The notes: generated by a model from the sequence alone, not told the origin. A DNA stretch of 64,000 bases from Bradyrhizobium sp. AZCC 1719 (GCF_036924525.1 NZ_JAZHRU010000001.1:3439001-3503000), one strand, 5' to 3'. Counted from the stretch's first letter, positions 45,300 through 53,916 are shown. Made by a program: numbers and translations.

Positions 45300-45725
45300 G
45301 TGAGATGCGGTGGACGCAGCAGCGTTAGGCGCGAGAAGTTGTTCGCAGGGCGGTTATCCGTGAGCGAACACGGCGCGCAGGACGTACGGCGCTGAAGCGT
45401 ACGGCAAAACCGTGTGGTCCTGACACCCGTGGCTGGTGCCAAGCTGCCGGTGGCGAATTTGATCCAACCGGATCGATTTGGCCATCAAGCCGGCAGTGAT
45501 GGAGGCAAGAGGAATTCGTCTCCAGGGAGAGCACGGCATAAGCCGTCAAACCATTGCGCAGGGAATGCCGGAGTGCTCCGGCTGTACCTGTATGCTCGTG
45601 TGCGCATCTCACTCCATCTCTTGCACACGAGACCGCGGGTGCAGCAAGCACCCGGCATTCCCTGCTCCCTCTGTTCTGAGGGAAAAGGTTCAAGCAAACC
45701 TCGGGCGCTAGCCGCGCCGCGAGAA
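45300..45725. ncRNA. Structured dispersed element, candidate structured RNA
   Basis: No coding gene is convincing here. Long inverted repeats nest: GCAGGGAATGCCGG (45558-45571) with CCGGCATTCCCTGC (45652-45665), perfect over 14 bp; inside it CTCGTGTGC (45595-45603) with GCACACGAG (45623-45631), and GGGTGC (45637-45642) with GCACCC (45648-45653). Outside it CAGGAC (45378-45383) pairs with GTCCTG (45417-45422), and TCCCTC (45666-45671) with GAGGGA (45678-45683). Competing hairpins such as GCCGGAG/CTCCGGC also exist. Frames through it with proteins like MEARGIRLQGEHGISRQTIA are often annotated as hypothetical genes in Bradyrhizobium but look like artefacts of a repeat. It may be a large RNA or a dispersed non-coding element. 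Confidence 0.5.
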
Positions 45726-45812
45726 GGTTAAGTCATGTCTCCGAACGTTGACGCAAGCAAGTTCGTTATATCAGGCAAACAACCGCGCCAGCGTGAGGCA
45801 GCCCGCGGCGCC

Positions 45813-46028
45813 TCAGGCTTCGTTTTTCGGAACGTACTTTCCGAGCACGCACTTGTATCGTTGCAATCGCCACTCGCGATACGGGCCCTTGGCGAGCCAG
45901 TCGGCAATTCCGATCTGCGCGTTGACCGCGCAGGCGCTCATGGTGATGCCGGACTGGTCACTGGTGGTGACGATTTTTTCGAGACAGAGCTGGCTGTTGC
46001 AGAGAACGGCGACGAGAGTAACGAGCAT
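45813..46028 (-). CDS. Small conserved secreted-like protein
   Basis: 71 residues from the ATG at 46028 with GAAGGT upstream: MLVTLVAVLCNSQLCLEKIV is a weak hydrophobic start, then TTSDQSGITMSACAVNAQIG, and a C-terminus WLAKGPYREWRLQRYKCV with conserved Trp and Cys residues. I recognise the general form as a small exported hypothetical protein common in Bradyrhizobium. The four Cys suggest disulfides in the periplasm. A longer frame to 46139 is not supported. Confidence 0.55.
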   Translation of the reverse strand: MLVTLVAVLCNSQLCLEKIVTTSDQSGITMSACAVNAQIGIADWLAKGPYREWRLQRYKCVLGKYVPKNEA

Positions 46029-46561
46029 GGGTGACCTTCGTTGCTGAATACCCGGTTCGCTCACGCCATGCAGGGTTCGTGCCAGCAGGCTGCGCGCCCG
46101 GCCCATAAGGAAATCGGCCCGTAAAACTACGCACTGCAAAGCCGCGCCGATTTCGGCGCGGGACGATCTAGTCGAACGCTCAAGGGAAACAATTGCGGTG
46201 AAAGTAGAATCCGGGCGTGGGCGATTCGCAAAGCGTAGAACTACGGTCTCGGCGGCGGATTAGCCTGACTGTCATTATGCAGCAACACTTATGCATGGCG
46301 TCGTTCGGAACGTAGGGACGCTCAGCCGCATGGAAGATTTGGATTGTCCGACTGATTTTGTTCTCGACGACATTTCGGACTCAATCCTGACATCGCGCCA
46401 TGTTCGCTTCGCGTGCAACGTGTGAAGCGGTTTCGCACGACGAGCAGGATGAGACATTCGTGCAACAACCGGCGTCCTAAATTCCGGAAGGCGAATCGTT
46501 GAGCAGCTACGGCCCGCTCGTGGGGATATAATCGCATCGACGAATCCAAGAGGAGTTTTCG
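46029..46561. other. Intergenic region, no gene recognised
   Basis: 533 bp of lower-GC DNA. Antisense and short frames at 46275-46724 lack ribosome sites. A 31-codon frame at 46330 is too short to support. A TATAAT lies at 46527-46532, about 30 nt before the tiny ORF at 46562, and an AGGAG box precedes that ORF. Confidence 0.4.
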
Positions 46562-46654
46562 ATGTCGAAGTTTGCGATTGGCGAGCAAGTCGAAAACGTT
46601 GCCAACGATCACGAGTCGGGGACAGTTGTCGCCGTGTTTCCGGGGGCTCCATGA
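46562..46654 (+). CDS. Tiny 30-residue ORF coupled to the next gene
   Basis: MSKFAIGEQVENVANDHESG then TVVAVFPGAP, 30 residues. AGGAG lies 7 nt before the ATG and a TATAAT about 30 nt before it, so it is probably translated. The sequence resembles the N-terminal part of a longer GxxV..GTVVAVFP protein, so it is either a truncated gene or a leader peptide. The next gene's ATG overlaps its stop (ATGA), so termination here could control translation of the membrane protein. Confidence 0.45.
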   Translation: MSKFAIGEQVENVANDHESGTVVAVFPGAP

Positions 46655-47802
46655 CAGGCCGTGCAACCACGCGAGCGATCTCCGCAACCGAACTGACGGA
46701 CGGCGATAATGATGCTGCGCGCATCAGGCATCAGCTTGATGCCTGGGCCAACGCCTCACCTCGCACCCCCAGATTGGTGGCAACACCGGCGGAAGAGTTC
46801 AGCACTGAACCGTCCGGCAAGACGCCCCCAGCAGCAAAGAAACGTGGCCGCTCCGCTTCAGCGGCGGGGCGTGCCAAGGCCGGCAGGGCGACCAAGGCCA
46901 AGGCAACGGAAGACAAGGAAACGGAAGACAAGGCAACGGAAGTTAAGGCAACGGAAGTCAAGGTTACTGAGATCAGCAGCGAGCCGGAGGTGCCCAGCGC
47001 GCCGCTTGAGCCACCGCCGGTATCCGCCGCGCCTGCTGTGCCTGAGATCGTTTCTCCCGTTCCCGCCCCACCAACGAGCGAGCGCACAAGCCGGACCTTT
47101 GCCATTGCCGCGGCTCTCGCGCTGGCAACGGTTGCGGCCTATTTTTCGGTCGCTGGCATGGCCGAAATATTTCCCGGTGATCCGGTTGCCGTGATGGTGC
47201 TTGCCGCCACGATGGAGGCCGGCAAGCTGGTGATCGCCGGATGGCTGGCGGCGCATTGGCGCCGGACCAACTGGAAAATGCGTTTCGTCATGGTCGCGCT
47301 CGTTGCCGGGCTTGCGCTGATCAACGCCGCCGGCGTATTCGGCAAGCTGGTGGAGGCGCATGTCAGCGTTGCGGCCACGGCGCGCTCCGGCGTCACCGAG
47401 CGCATCGAATCGATCGACGCCCGTGTCTCGGCGCAATCGGCTGTCGTTGCCGATTTGGCCAACCGCATCGCGCAAATCGACCGTGCCGTGGATGAATCGA
47501 CGCGGCGCGGCCGGGTGACGCGGGCCATCAACATCGCAACCCAGGAGCGCGCGACACGGGACGGGCTGGATACGCAGCGCCAGGCGGCCACCGCAACGCT
47601 GGTTGGACTGCAGGCGCAACGCGCGGCGCTGGCCGGCGAACGTTCGCGCATCGAGGCATCCGCAGGACCGATCCAGTATCTCGCGATGATGGTCGGTGCC
47701 GCACCCGAAGCCGCGGTTCGCTGGCTGATATTGTTGATGGTGCTCTGCTGCGATCCCGCAGCGATCGCCTTGACGGTCGCTGCGGCCAGTTCGCGACGCT
47801 AG
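46651..47802 (+). CDS. Multi-helix membrane protein with coiled coil and KATE-repeat linker
   Basis: 383 residues. A polar N-terminus (about 1-80) with a Lys/Ala/Thr/Glu repeat region (KATEDKETEDKATEVKATEV), a Pro-rich linker, then helices FAIAAALALATVAAYFSVAG, AVMVLAATMEAGKLVIAGWL and MRFVMVALVAGLALINAAGV (about 150-235), a coiled segment (RIESIDARVSAQSAVVADLANRIAQIDRAVDE, about 250-330), and a final hydrophobic pair near the C-terminus. I do not recognise a named family. It is preceded by an overlapping tiny ORF. Confidence 0.65.
   Translation: MTGRATTRAISATELTDGDNDAARIRHQLDAWANASPRTPRLVATPAEEFSTEPSGKTPPAAKKRGRSASAAGRAKAGRATKAKATEDKETEDKATEVKATEVKVTEISSEPEVPSAPLEPPPVSAAPAVPEIVSPVPAPPTSERTSRTFAIAAALALATVAAYFSVAGMAEIFPGDPVAVMVLAATMEAGKLVIAGWLAAHWRRTNWKMRFVMVALVAGLALINAAGVFGKLVEAHVSVAATARSGVTERIESIDARVSAQSAVVADLANRIAQIDRAVDESTRRGRVTRAINIATQERATRDGLDTQRQAATATLVGLQAQRAALAGERSRIEASAGPIQYLAMMVGAAPEAAVRWLILLMVLCCDPAAIALTVAAASSRR
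46900..46974 (+). repeat. Tandem 15-nt repeat in coding sequence
   Basis: Four near-identical units of AAGGCAACGGAAGAC type (46900-46959) and a fifth degenerate one to 46974. They encode KATED, KETED, KATEV, KATEV and KVTEI in the linker of the membrane protein. Unit number may vary among strains. Confidence 0.75.
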
Positions 47803-47932
47803 GGAATACGCGTCAACTTCATTCCGTCCCGCATGTCGCGGAGCCTGTCATCGGGCGCGCATTCGCGCGACCCGTTGGCTCATGCGGGCTACTCGCTTCC
47901 CACCAATGGCGGTAAGCGCGTTCGTGGACCGG

Positions 47933-49192
47933 TTACATGGTCCTGCCTTTGGACAATTTCGCGGTTTTCGCCGGTTTTGCTGCCTTGTGATCGTGCCGCT
48001 TGTGATCGTGCCGCGCGGTCACACGGACGCGCTTCTTTGCACTCGCTTGCGCGTCTTGCGTCTTGGTTCCGCCGCGGCGGGAGGCGTACTCCTTGCCGTC
48101 GATCGGCCCGACGTGCGGCGGATCCCTGTCGAGGTAGGGCCGCCCGATTCCAAATTCCTTGCCGTGCTCATCGATCCATTTCCAGAACTTTTCCGTGGAG
48201 ACCCATCGCTGTCCCCGGCTTGCGCCCTTGACGCTGACCAGGTCAGCCGCGAGTCCGCGGCCGTAGCCGCCACGCAAACTCCCGCCATGGTAGGACCGAT
48301 CGCTTGCCGCCTTCAGGCCGCTGGCGATTGCTTGACGGTAGTCATCGCGAAATGCGCTGGTGATGCCGGGCGAGAGCCCGGCCTGCTCCGCCGCGTGTAG
48401 CATATGAAAGAGCTTCAGCTTGAAGCTCTTGTCCATGCCGCCGATCACGTAGTCCATCATGGTCATGCCGGCTCTTTCCGCGGCCTTCGGGTCCTTCCAC
48501 GTAAAATCCTCGTCGACACGCCTGGTAAAGGTTTTGGTGACAGTGACCGTCTTGCCCTTCCTCTTGACTGTCACTTTCCTCCGCTCATGCACCTTGATGG
48601 CGTCGATCTTGGGCGCGCGTTCGTACAGGGCCCACAAATAGCGATCGATGCAGGGCTCCACGACCAGACATTCCTCGTTGATTTCGATGGTGCGCACAGC
48701 CTGCGCGGCGTTGTCGGGTGCGGAATCGGGCGTGATCGTCGTTGCAATCTCGGCGGAAGAAACTTCGGGCGGCAGTACCTCCGCCGGATCGGTCAGTGCG
48801 GCCACGACAACAGGTTTCGGCTCATCCGAGCCTGCGGTCGTGTCAGGAGCTTTCGTCGTGTCAGGCGCTTTGTCGATCACGGATGCGGCAGGGATCGGCA
48901 CATCGATGTGATCGATGGCGGCGCTTGCCAGGGCGAGTGCAGGCGGCGTGCGCGTAGGCTCGGCGGTTGCGGTGAGAGATGGCTCTTGACGTTCCACAAT
49001 TGAAGGCGCGTCGGCACTCTCGATGAAGGCACCGGCATCCTTGATGGAAGCGCTGACAACAAATGCGCTGACGCGTTCGGTGGAAGCCGAATTGAAGCCA
49101 GCGAGACAAACGAGAGTCCAACTCACGAGAGCCAGGGCCGCGAGAACGTTGATGCGGCGCTGCGCCGTCGTCGCCAATTGCCAGGGGTCCAT
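47933..49192 (-). CDS. M15/D-alanyl-D-alanine carboxypeptidase-like protein
   Basis: 419 residues. A single N-terminal transmembrane helix (INVLAALALVSWTLVCLAGF, about 15-35) and a long Pro/Ala/Thr-rich linker (about 40-180) precede a C-terminal domain (about 270-385): SAFRDDYRQAIASGLKAASD with SYHGGSLRGGYGRGLAADLV and RDPPHVGPIDGKEY, whose His/Asp/His spacing matches a LAS zinc peptidase active site (VanY/M15). A Lys/His-rich tail ends the protein. A cell-wall role is inferred. ATG 49192 (MDPWQLAT) is preferred to 49207. Confidence 0.75.
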   Translation of the reverse strand: MDPWQLATTAQRRINVLAALALVSWTLVCLAGFNSASTERVSAFVVSASIKDAGAFIESADAPSIVERQEPSLTATAEPTRTPPALALASAAIDHIDVPIPAASVIDKAPDTTKAPDTTAGSDEPKPVVVAALTDPAEVLPPEVSSAEIATTITPDSAPDNAAQAVRTIEINEECLVVEPCIDRYLWALYERAPKIDAIKVHERRKVTVKRKGKTVTVTKTFTRRVDEDFTWKDPKAAERAGMTMMDYVIGGMDKSFKLKLFHMLHAAEQAGLSPGITSAFRDDYRQAIASGLKAASDRSYHGGSLRGGYGRGLAADLVSVKGASRGQRWVSTEKFWKWIDEHGKEFGIGRPYLDRDPPHVGPIDGKEYASRRGGTKTQDAQASAKKRVRVTARHDHKRHDHKAAKPAKTAKLSKGRTM

Positions 49193-49394
49193 GATCCGGC
49201 CTCCCAAGGCTCCGCATGAGCCTGATTACACAAGCACGCGACAGGGGTCATTCTTCGGATTGCGAAATGAATCCGCAACGGCCGAAGACTACGGGATTAT
49301 CTGTTTTTTCAAGGGTGTTGCCTCAAAACAACGAGCGGCACAATGGAACTTGTTGTGTATTTTTGGGATTCTGGTGCGGTACTCCGACAAAGGC

Positions 49395-51176
49395 TTATCC
49401 CAGCAGTGCCGCATCCGCGCCGTTCACGGCATCGGCACTGTCGGTCACCGTCTTTTCCAGCGAGCCCGCCTGCACGGTAATATTCTCGGCAAAGAACCGC
49501 GCGACCGTCACGTAGCGCTGCGGATCGCCGGCATCGCCATGGCTCTTCGCGGCCAGCGCTTCGCCGGCCAGCATGCAGCCGCCGAGCGTCGAGCCGAACA
49601 GGCGCAGGTAGGGCGTGGCGCCGGCGAGCGCATCGTTCGGCGCAGACGCCACGCGCTCCAGGAGCCACTTGCTGGCGCGCTCGAGCGAGCCGAGCGCTTC
49701 GCGCAGCTTTGCGCCGGTCGTACCGAAAGCGGGATCGTTCGAGATTTCGACCTGCTTGACGATGCCGCCGAGTTCGTCGAGCAGCGCCCACACCGATGCG
49801 CCGCCATTCGCGGCGAGTTTTCGCGTCACGAGGTCGATCGACTGGATGCCGTTGGTGCCCTCGTAGATGGAGGTGATGCGCGCGTCGCGATAATGCTGCG
49901 CGGCGCCGGTTTCCTCGATGAAGCCCATGCCGCCATGAATCTGCACGCCGAGATACGTCACCTCGTTGCCGATGTCGGTGGAGAATGCCTTTGCGATCGG
50001 CGTCAGCAGCGCGCCGCGCGAGGCCGCATCGGCGCGCACCTTCGGGTCCTTGGCGCGGGCGGCGATATCGAGCGCCACCGCCGTCGCGTAACAGATCGAG
50101 CGCGCCGCGGCCGTCATGCTGCGCATCTGCAACAGCATGCGCTTGACGTCGGGATGCACGATGATCGGATCGAGCCCGTGGCCCTTCTTGCCGATCGCGC
50201 GGCCCTGCTTGCGTTCTTGCGCAAAGGCCAGCGCCTGCTGATAGGCGCGGTCGGCAATGCCGACGCCTTCGAGGCCGACGCCGAGGCGGGCCTGGTTCAT
50301 CATCGTGAACATGCATTGCATGCCCTTGTTTTCCTCACCGATCAGGTAGCCGATGGCGCCGCCATGATCGCCCATCGTCATGGTGCAGGTGGGGGAGGCG
50401 TGCATGCCGAGCTTGTGCTCGACGCCGGACGGATAGATGTCGTTGCGATCCCCGAGCGAGCCGTCGGCATTGACGAGGAACTTCGGAATCAAAAACAGCG
50501 AGATCCCCTTGGTGCCCGCGGGCGCATCGGGCAGGCGCGCCAGCACGAAATGCACGATGTTGTCGGTCATGTCGTGGTCGCCATAGGTGATGAAGATTTT
50601 GCTGCCCTTGATGCGGTAGGTGCCGTCGCCGGCGCGTTCGGCACGGGTGCGCAGTGCGCCGACGTCGGAGCCGGCCTGCGGCTCGGTGAGCTGCATGGTG
50701 CCGGTCCATTCGCCGGAGACGAGTTTTTGCAGATAGATCTTTTTCAGCTCCTCGCTGCCATGGGCGTCGAGCGCCTCGATCGCCGAGAGCGTGAGCAGCG
50801 GGCAGAGGCCGAAAGCGATGTTCGACGCGCTCCAGATTTCGGTGCAGGCGGCGTTGATGGCAAGCGGCAAGCCCTGGCCGCCAAACGCTTCCGGGCCCGA
50901 TACCGCGTTCCACCCGGCGGCGGCCCAGCGCTGATAGGCATCGGGCCAGCCCGGCGCGGTCGTCACCTTGTTGTCCGCAAGCTTGATGCCGTGCTCGTCG
51001 CCCACCCGGTTCAGCGGCGCCAGCACGTCGCCTGCGAATTTGCCGGCTTCTTCCAGCACGGCGGCGGCGATCTCGGCGTCGAAATCGCCGTAATGGCCGG
51101 CCTTCACGGCCGCCTGCAGGCCTGCACCGTGGTTGAGCGCGAGCAGGATGTCGGAGATCGGCGCGCGGTAAGTCAT
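49395..51176 (-). CDS. Acyl-CoA dehydrogenase with C-terminal domain (DmdC/FadE-like)
   Basis: 593 residues, the long-form class. N-terminal domain (MTYRAPISDILLALNHGAGL, about 1-80), FAD region MQLTEPQAGSDVGALRTRAE near residue 165, GSKIFITYGDHD near 195, the helical core to about 460 with ITSIYEGTNGIQSID for the catalytic base near 440, and a C-terminal extra helical domain (about 470-590) typical of 3-methylmercaptopropionyl-CoA or long-chain dehydrogenases. Substrate unresolved. The gene begins 271 bp from the tRNA-Gln and is divergent from it. Confidence 0.92.
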   Translation of the reverse strand: MTYRAPISDILLALNHGAGLQAAVKAGHYGDFDAEIAAAVLEEAGKFAGDVLAPLNRVGDEHGIKLADNKVTTAPGWPDAYQRWAAAGWNAVSGPEAFGGQGLPLAINAACTEIWSASNIAFGLCPLLTLSAIEALDAHGSEELKKIYLQKLVSGEWTGTMQLTEPQAGSDVGALRTRAERAGDGTYRIKGSKIFITYGDHDMTDNIVHFVLARLPDAPAGTKGISLFLIPKFLVNADGSLGDRNDIYPSGVEHKLGMHASPTCTMTMGDHGGAIGYLIGEENKGMQCMFTMMNQARLGVGLEGVGIADRAYQQALAFAQERKQGRAIGKKGHGLDPIIVHPDVKRMLLQMRSMTAAARSICYATAVALDIAARAKDPKVRADAASRGALLTPIAKAFSTDIGNEVTYLGVQIHGGMGFIEETGAAQHYRDARITSIYEGTNGIQSIDLVTRKLAANGGASVWALLDELGGIVKQVEISNDPAFGTTGAKLREALGSLERASKWLLERVASAPNDALAGATPYLRLFGSTLGGCMLAGEALAAKSHGDAGDPQRYVTVARFFAENITVQAGSLEKTVTDSADAVNGADAALLG

Positions 51177-51447
51177 GACGAAAATCTCGCTTTTTGGCTA
51201 ATGAGCTGCCGCCGTCTTCCCACGAAACCGGGGTTCTCTCAACTCTCCACCGGGCGGTATTCTCCCGGCCCGGGCAGCGGAAACCGGCGGCGGACGGTCC
51301 ATATATAAAGGCTCACGCCGCCGCGGGGCGGATTCGGGTGAAATTCGAGATTTCAGCCTGTTGAAATGGCTGAAGTCCCTCTATAGACCGTCGTTGTCCG
51401 AACCAATTCGCGCGGGGGCATCCCCGGCGCTTTCGGCCTCGGCCTGT

Positions 51448-51522
51448 TGGGGCGTAGCCAAGCGGTAAGGCAGCGGATTTTGATTCCGCCATTCGGAGGT
51501 TCGATCCCTCCCGCCCCAGCCA
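51448..51522 (+). tRNA. tRNA-Gln (anticodon UUG)
   Basis: 75 nt including an encoded CCA. The acceptor stem pairs TGGGGCG (51448-51454) with CGCCCCA (51512-51518), followed by discriminator G and CCA. The anticodon loop TTTTGAT gives TTG, read as Gln. The T-arm is GGAGGTTCGATCCCTCC. The 3' part is repeated exactly at 52786-52838. Confidence 0.95.
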
Positions 51523-51524
51523 GC
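51472..51524 (+). repeat. Direct repeat copy 1 within tRNA-Gln (putative attL)
   Basis: 53 bp of exact identity to 52786-52838, from AGCGGATTTTGATTCCGCCA through the CCA end and GC. Weaker similarity continues to about 51575 on the downstream side (AAGCTGCTGGGTTCGTTATG compared with AAGCTGCTGAGTTCGTTATG). Confidence 0.85.
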
Positions 51525-51686
51525 ACCCAAGCTGCTGGGTTCGTTATGTAACCAACTCTATTCCCGTTCAGATTTTTTGGGAAATCAGACAACGCGCGCG
51601 ACTGGCGCCGTCCTGCAGTTCGCCCAGCGGTTAGCCTCCGGGTTCGAGTCACGCTCCCGCCACCAAATCTGCGGTTGTCCGGCGAC

Positions 51687-52664
51687 TCAGGGCACCTTGA
51701 TCCCGGCACGCTCGATCACACGTGCGTACCCTGCGCGCTCCTTGGCGAGCGCCTCGGCGTAGGCCGCACCGGGCAGTTCAGTCTGGAGTACACCAAACTT
51801 TTCGAGTGCGGTGCGGACTTCGGGGATCTTGCCGACCGCGACAAGCTCTTCAATGAGCTTCTTCACGATGTCGGGCGGCATGTTGGCGGGGCCGACCCAG
51901 CCGAATGCCGGCATCAGTTCGAAGCCCGGTAGGGTCGCGGCTGTCGGCTCGATCTCCTTGGCAAGCGGATAGGGCCCAAGCGACGTGATCGAGACGGCAC
52001 GTAGCGAGCCGGCTTTCACCTGCTCGTATGCCACGGCGAAGTTGTCGCAGGCGAGCTTGATCTGACCACCAATCAGATCCTGGATGCTGAGGTTCGATGC
52101 GCGGTAGGTGACGGGCGTCATCTTGAGCCCCGCGGCGTCCTCGAGCATCGCGCCGCAGATATGCTGCGTCGTGCCGGCGCCAGATGTCGCATACGGCGTC
52201 TCCGGGTTCGCCTTCAGCCAGGCGATCAGCTCTGCCATGGTTTTGGCCGGGACGGACGGATTGACGAGCCAGATGTTCGGCTGCGCTGCCATGCCATAGA
52301 GATAGGTGAAGTCTTTCTCGACGTTGTAGGGGATCTTGTCCTTGATCAGTATAGGGTTGATGGCGATTCCACCGGAGGTTGCTACCGCAACGGTGTAACC
52401 GTCCGGCGCGGCGCGCGTCATCGCGTGCAGGCCGTTGACCCCGCCCGCACCGGGCCTGTTCTCGACGATGAACTGCTGGCCGAGCCGCTTTGTCAGTTGT
52501 TCTGCAAAAATGCGCGCCATGACGTCCGTGTTGCCGCCGGCGGCGAACGGCACGATGACCGTCACGGGCCTCGATGGCCACTTTTCTTGCGCCGTCGCAG
52601 CGCCACCAAGCAAGCCGAACGTCACGGCTACCAAGGCGAGTCTTGTGAGAATACGGGACGTCAT
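51687..52664 (-). CDS. Bug-family (TctC) tripartite tricarboxylate receptor
   Basis: 325 residues. Signal peptide about 1-25 (LALVAVTFGLLGGAATAQ), then the TctC/Bug fold: WPSRPVTVIVPFAAGGNTDVMARIFAEQLTKRLGQ, VENRPGAGGVNGLHAMTRA and PDGYTVAVATSGG. Such periplasmic binding proteins capture small carboxylates or other organic ligands; the ligand cannot be told, and the TctAB transport partners are not in the window. It is the only gene between two 53-bp direct repeats. Confidence 0.9.
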   Translation of the reverse strand: MTSRILTRLALVAVTFGLLGGAATAQEKWPSRPVTVIVPFAAGGNTDVMARIFAEQLTKRLGQQFIVENRPGAGGVNGLHAMTRAAPDGYTVAVATSGGIAINPILIKDKIPYNVEKDFTYLYGMAAQPNIWLVNPSVPAKTMAELIAWLKANPETPYATSGAGTTQHICGAMLEDAAGLKMTPVTYRASNLSIQDLIGGQIKLACDNFAVAYEQVKAGSLRAVSITSLGPYPLAKEIEPTAATLPGFELMPAFGWVGPANMPPDIVKKLIEELVAVGKIPEVRTALEKFGVLQTELPGAAYAEALAKERAGYARVIERAGIKVP

Positions 52665-53136
52665 TTCGTTCTCCGGTCTCTGACGATTGCTTCCTTATTT
52701 GGAAACGACTGCCAAGCTGTTTGAAATTGCTAGAGGGCGTCTTTTAGCTTTTTTCCAAATGCACCTTGAAATCGTTGAATAATCAAGCGGATTTTGATTC
52801 CGCCATTCGGAGGTTCGATCCCTCCCGCCCCAGCCAGCGCTTAAGCTGCTGAGTTCGTTATGCAAGCAGCTCTATTTCCCGCCAGATTTTGGGGAGCGTT
52901 ATGAAATGGAGATTCTGAAGCTCGGTCCAGAATCGAACTAAGCGGCGTCGCGCATCACATCGACCATATTGGCTTATCTCCGTGGCTTTCATCCCAACAT
53001 ATACTGCGGAGGCTACTCGGGTAGGCCTATTACGCGCTCATCGTAGAATAGGGTATTACGGCGAACAAATCGGACAACCAGTCGAAAACCGGGCCGACAA
53101 TTCCGGGTGACGATACAGGCGCGCCGGCGATACCAG
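52665..53136. other. Intergenic region around the second att-like copy
   Basis: 472 bp. Apart from the tRNA-Gln 3' copy (52786-52838) with a diverged extension to about 52890, no gene or hairpin is recognised. The sequence 52670-52780 is AT-richer than the flanks. Confidence 0.4.
52786..52838 (+). repeat. Direct repeat copy 2, duplicated tRNA-Gln 3' end (putative attR)
   Basis: 53 bp exact copy of the tRNA-Gln 3' part including the CCA, beginning in AGCGGATTTTGATTCCGCCA; the 5' half of the tRNA is missing here, so it is not a functional tRNA gene. It is the expected scar of integration into the tRNA 3' end, with the element between the copies 51525-52785. Confidence 0.85.
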
Positions 53137-53916
53137 TCACCATTTCTCGACCCACGGCCGGAGCACGACTTCGAACGCCCACGTCGACCGATGCTGGCGA
53201 TGCAGTTGCAGATAGGTTTCGGCGATACGGTCGGGGTCGGCCATGTTGTCGTCGACAGTCGTTCCTGCCAGCCGGTGCGCCCGGGTCCCGTCCTCCTGAG
53301 TCCAGCCGATCGCGGCGTCGATCGGCACGTTCGCGACGTGGATACCCTGCGGCATCAGTTCTCTTGCCATACTCTGCGCGAGTCCCGACTTGGCATGGCA
53401 TGCCATCGCAAAGGCGCCGCTTGATGGGAAGCCTTTGAGCGCTGCGCTGGCGTTCGTGAAGATGATCGTTCCCTTCGCCCCGTTGGCGTCGAGTTTGTTT
53501 CCGAGCATGAGCCTGGCTGCCTGTTGCCCTACCAGAAACGCGCTGAACGCCGCATTTCGAAGTGTTTCAAGCGCCATGATCGGGTCGGCTTCGATAACGC
53601 TTTTGCGGAAAATGCCGGGGACCCGGCCATCGATGTTATGCACGACAAGCCTTGGTGTCCCAAAGTCCTGCACGACATTCTTGAACAACTGCTCCACGGC
53701 CGCCGGTTCGCTCGCATCGCAAGCGAATCGATGCACCCCATGCATCTTTTCGAGTTTCGCGAGGACCGCTTTTTCGGGATTCCTGGCTGCCACAGCAACA
53801 CGCATACCGTTCTTCGCGAACAGCCTCGCGCAACTCGAGCTGATGCCCGGTCCGCCACCGACAATGAGTGCAACTTCCTGGACGGAAGGTTGGGCTTCGC
53901 GCTTGGACTGAGTCAT
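53137..53916 (-). CDS. SDR-fold protein lacking the catalytic Tyr
   Basis: 259 residues from the ATG at 53916 (MTQSKRE), with GAG about 8 nt upstream. The Rossmann start VALIVGGGPGISSSCARLFAKNGMRVAVAARN replaces the usual TGxxxGIG with GGGPGISS; the Ser motif TNASAALKG is there, but the YxxxK catalytic dyad is replaced by SGAFAMACHAKSGLAQ, so Tyr is missing and only the Lys remains. The HNIDG segment replaces NNAG. It may bind nucleotide without ordinary dehydrogenase activity, or be a divergent family known in rhizobia. It lies 106 bp after the FabF-like gene, possibly cotranscribed. Confidence 0.75.
   Translation of the reverse strand: MTQSKREAQPSVQEVALIVGGGPGISSSCARLFAKNGMRVAVAARNPEKAVLAKLEKMHGVHRFACDASEPAAVEQLFKNVVQDFGTPRLVVHNIDGRVPGIFRKSVIEADPIMALETLRNAAFSAFLVGQQAARLMLGNKLDANGAKGTIIFTNASAALKGFPSSGAFAMACHAKSGLAQSMARELMPQGIHVANVPIDAAIGWTQEDGTRAHRLAGTTVDDNMADPDRIAETYLQLHRQHRSTWAFEVVLRPWVEKW

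Noticed and set aside
45325..45731. Hypothetical ORFs in the structured element on both strands
   Set aside because: Similar ORFs are often annotated in this genus, but they lack ribosome sites and the region is dominated by long inverted repeats.
46330..46425. 31-codon frame beginning MEDLDCPTDFVLDD
   Set aside because: No ribosome site or homology; in a region without other coding signs.
42000..49200. CRISPR array or complete prophage in the accessory stretch
   Set aside because: No regularly spaced repeats, no integrase, terminase or structural genes seen.
52786..52838. A second tRNA-Gln gene
   Set aside because: Only the 3' part is present, the acceptor 5' half and D-arm are missing.
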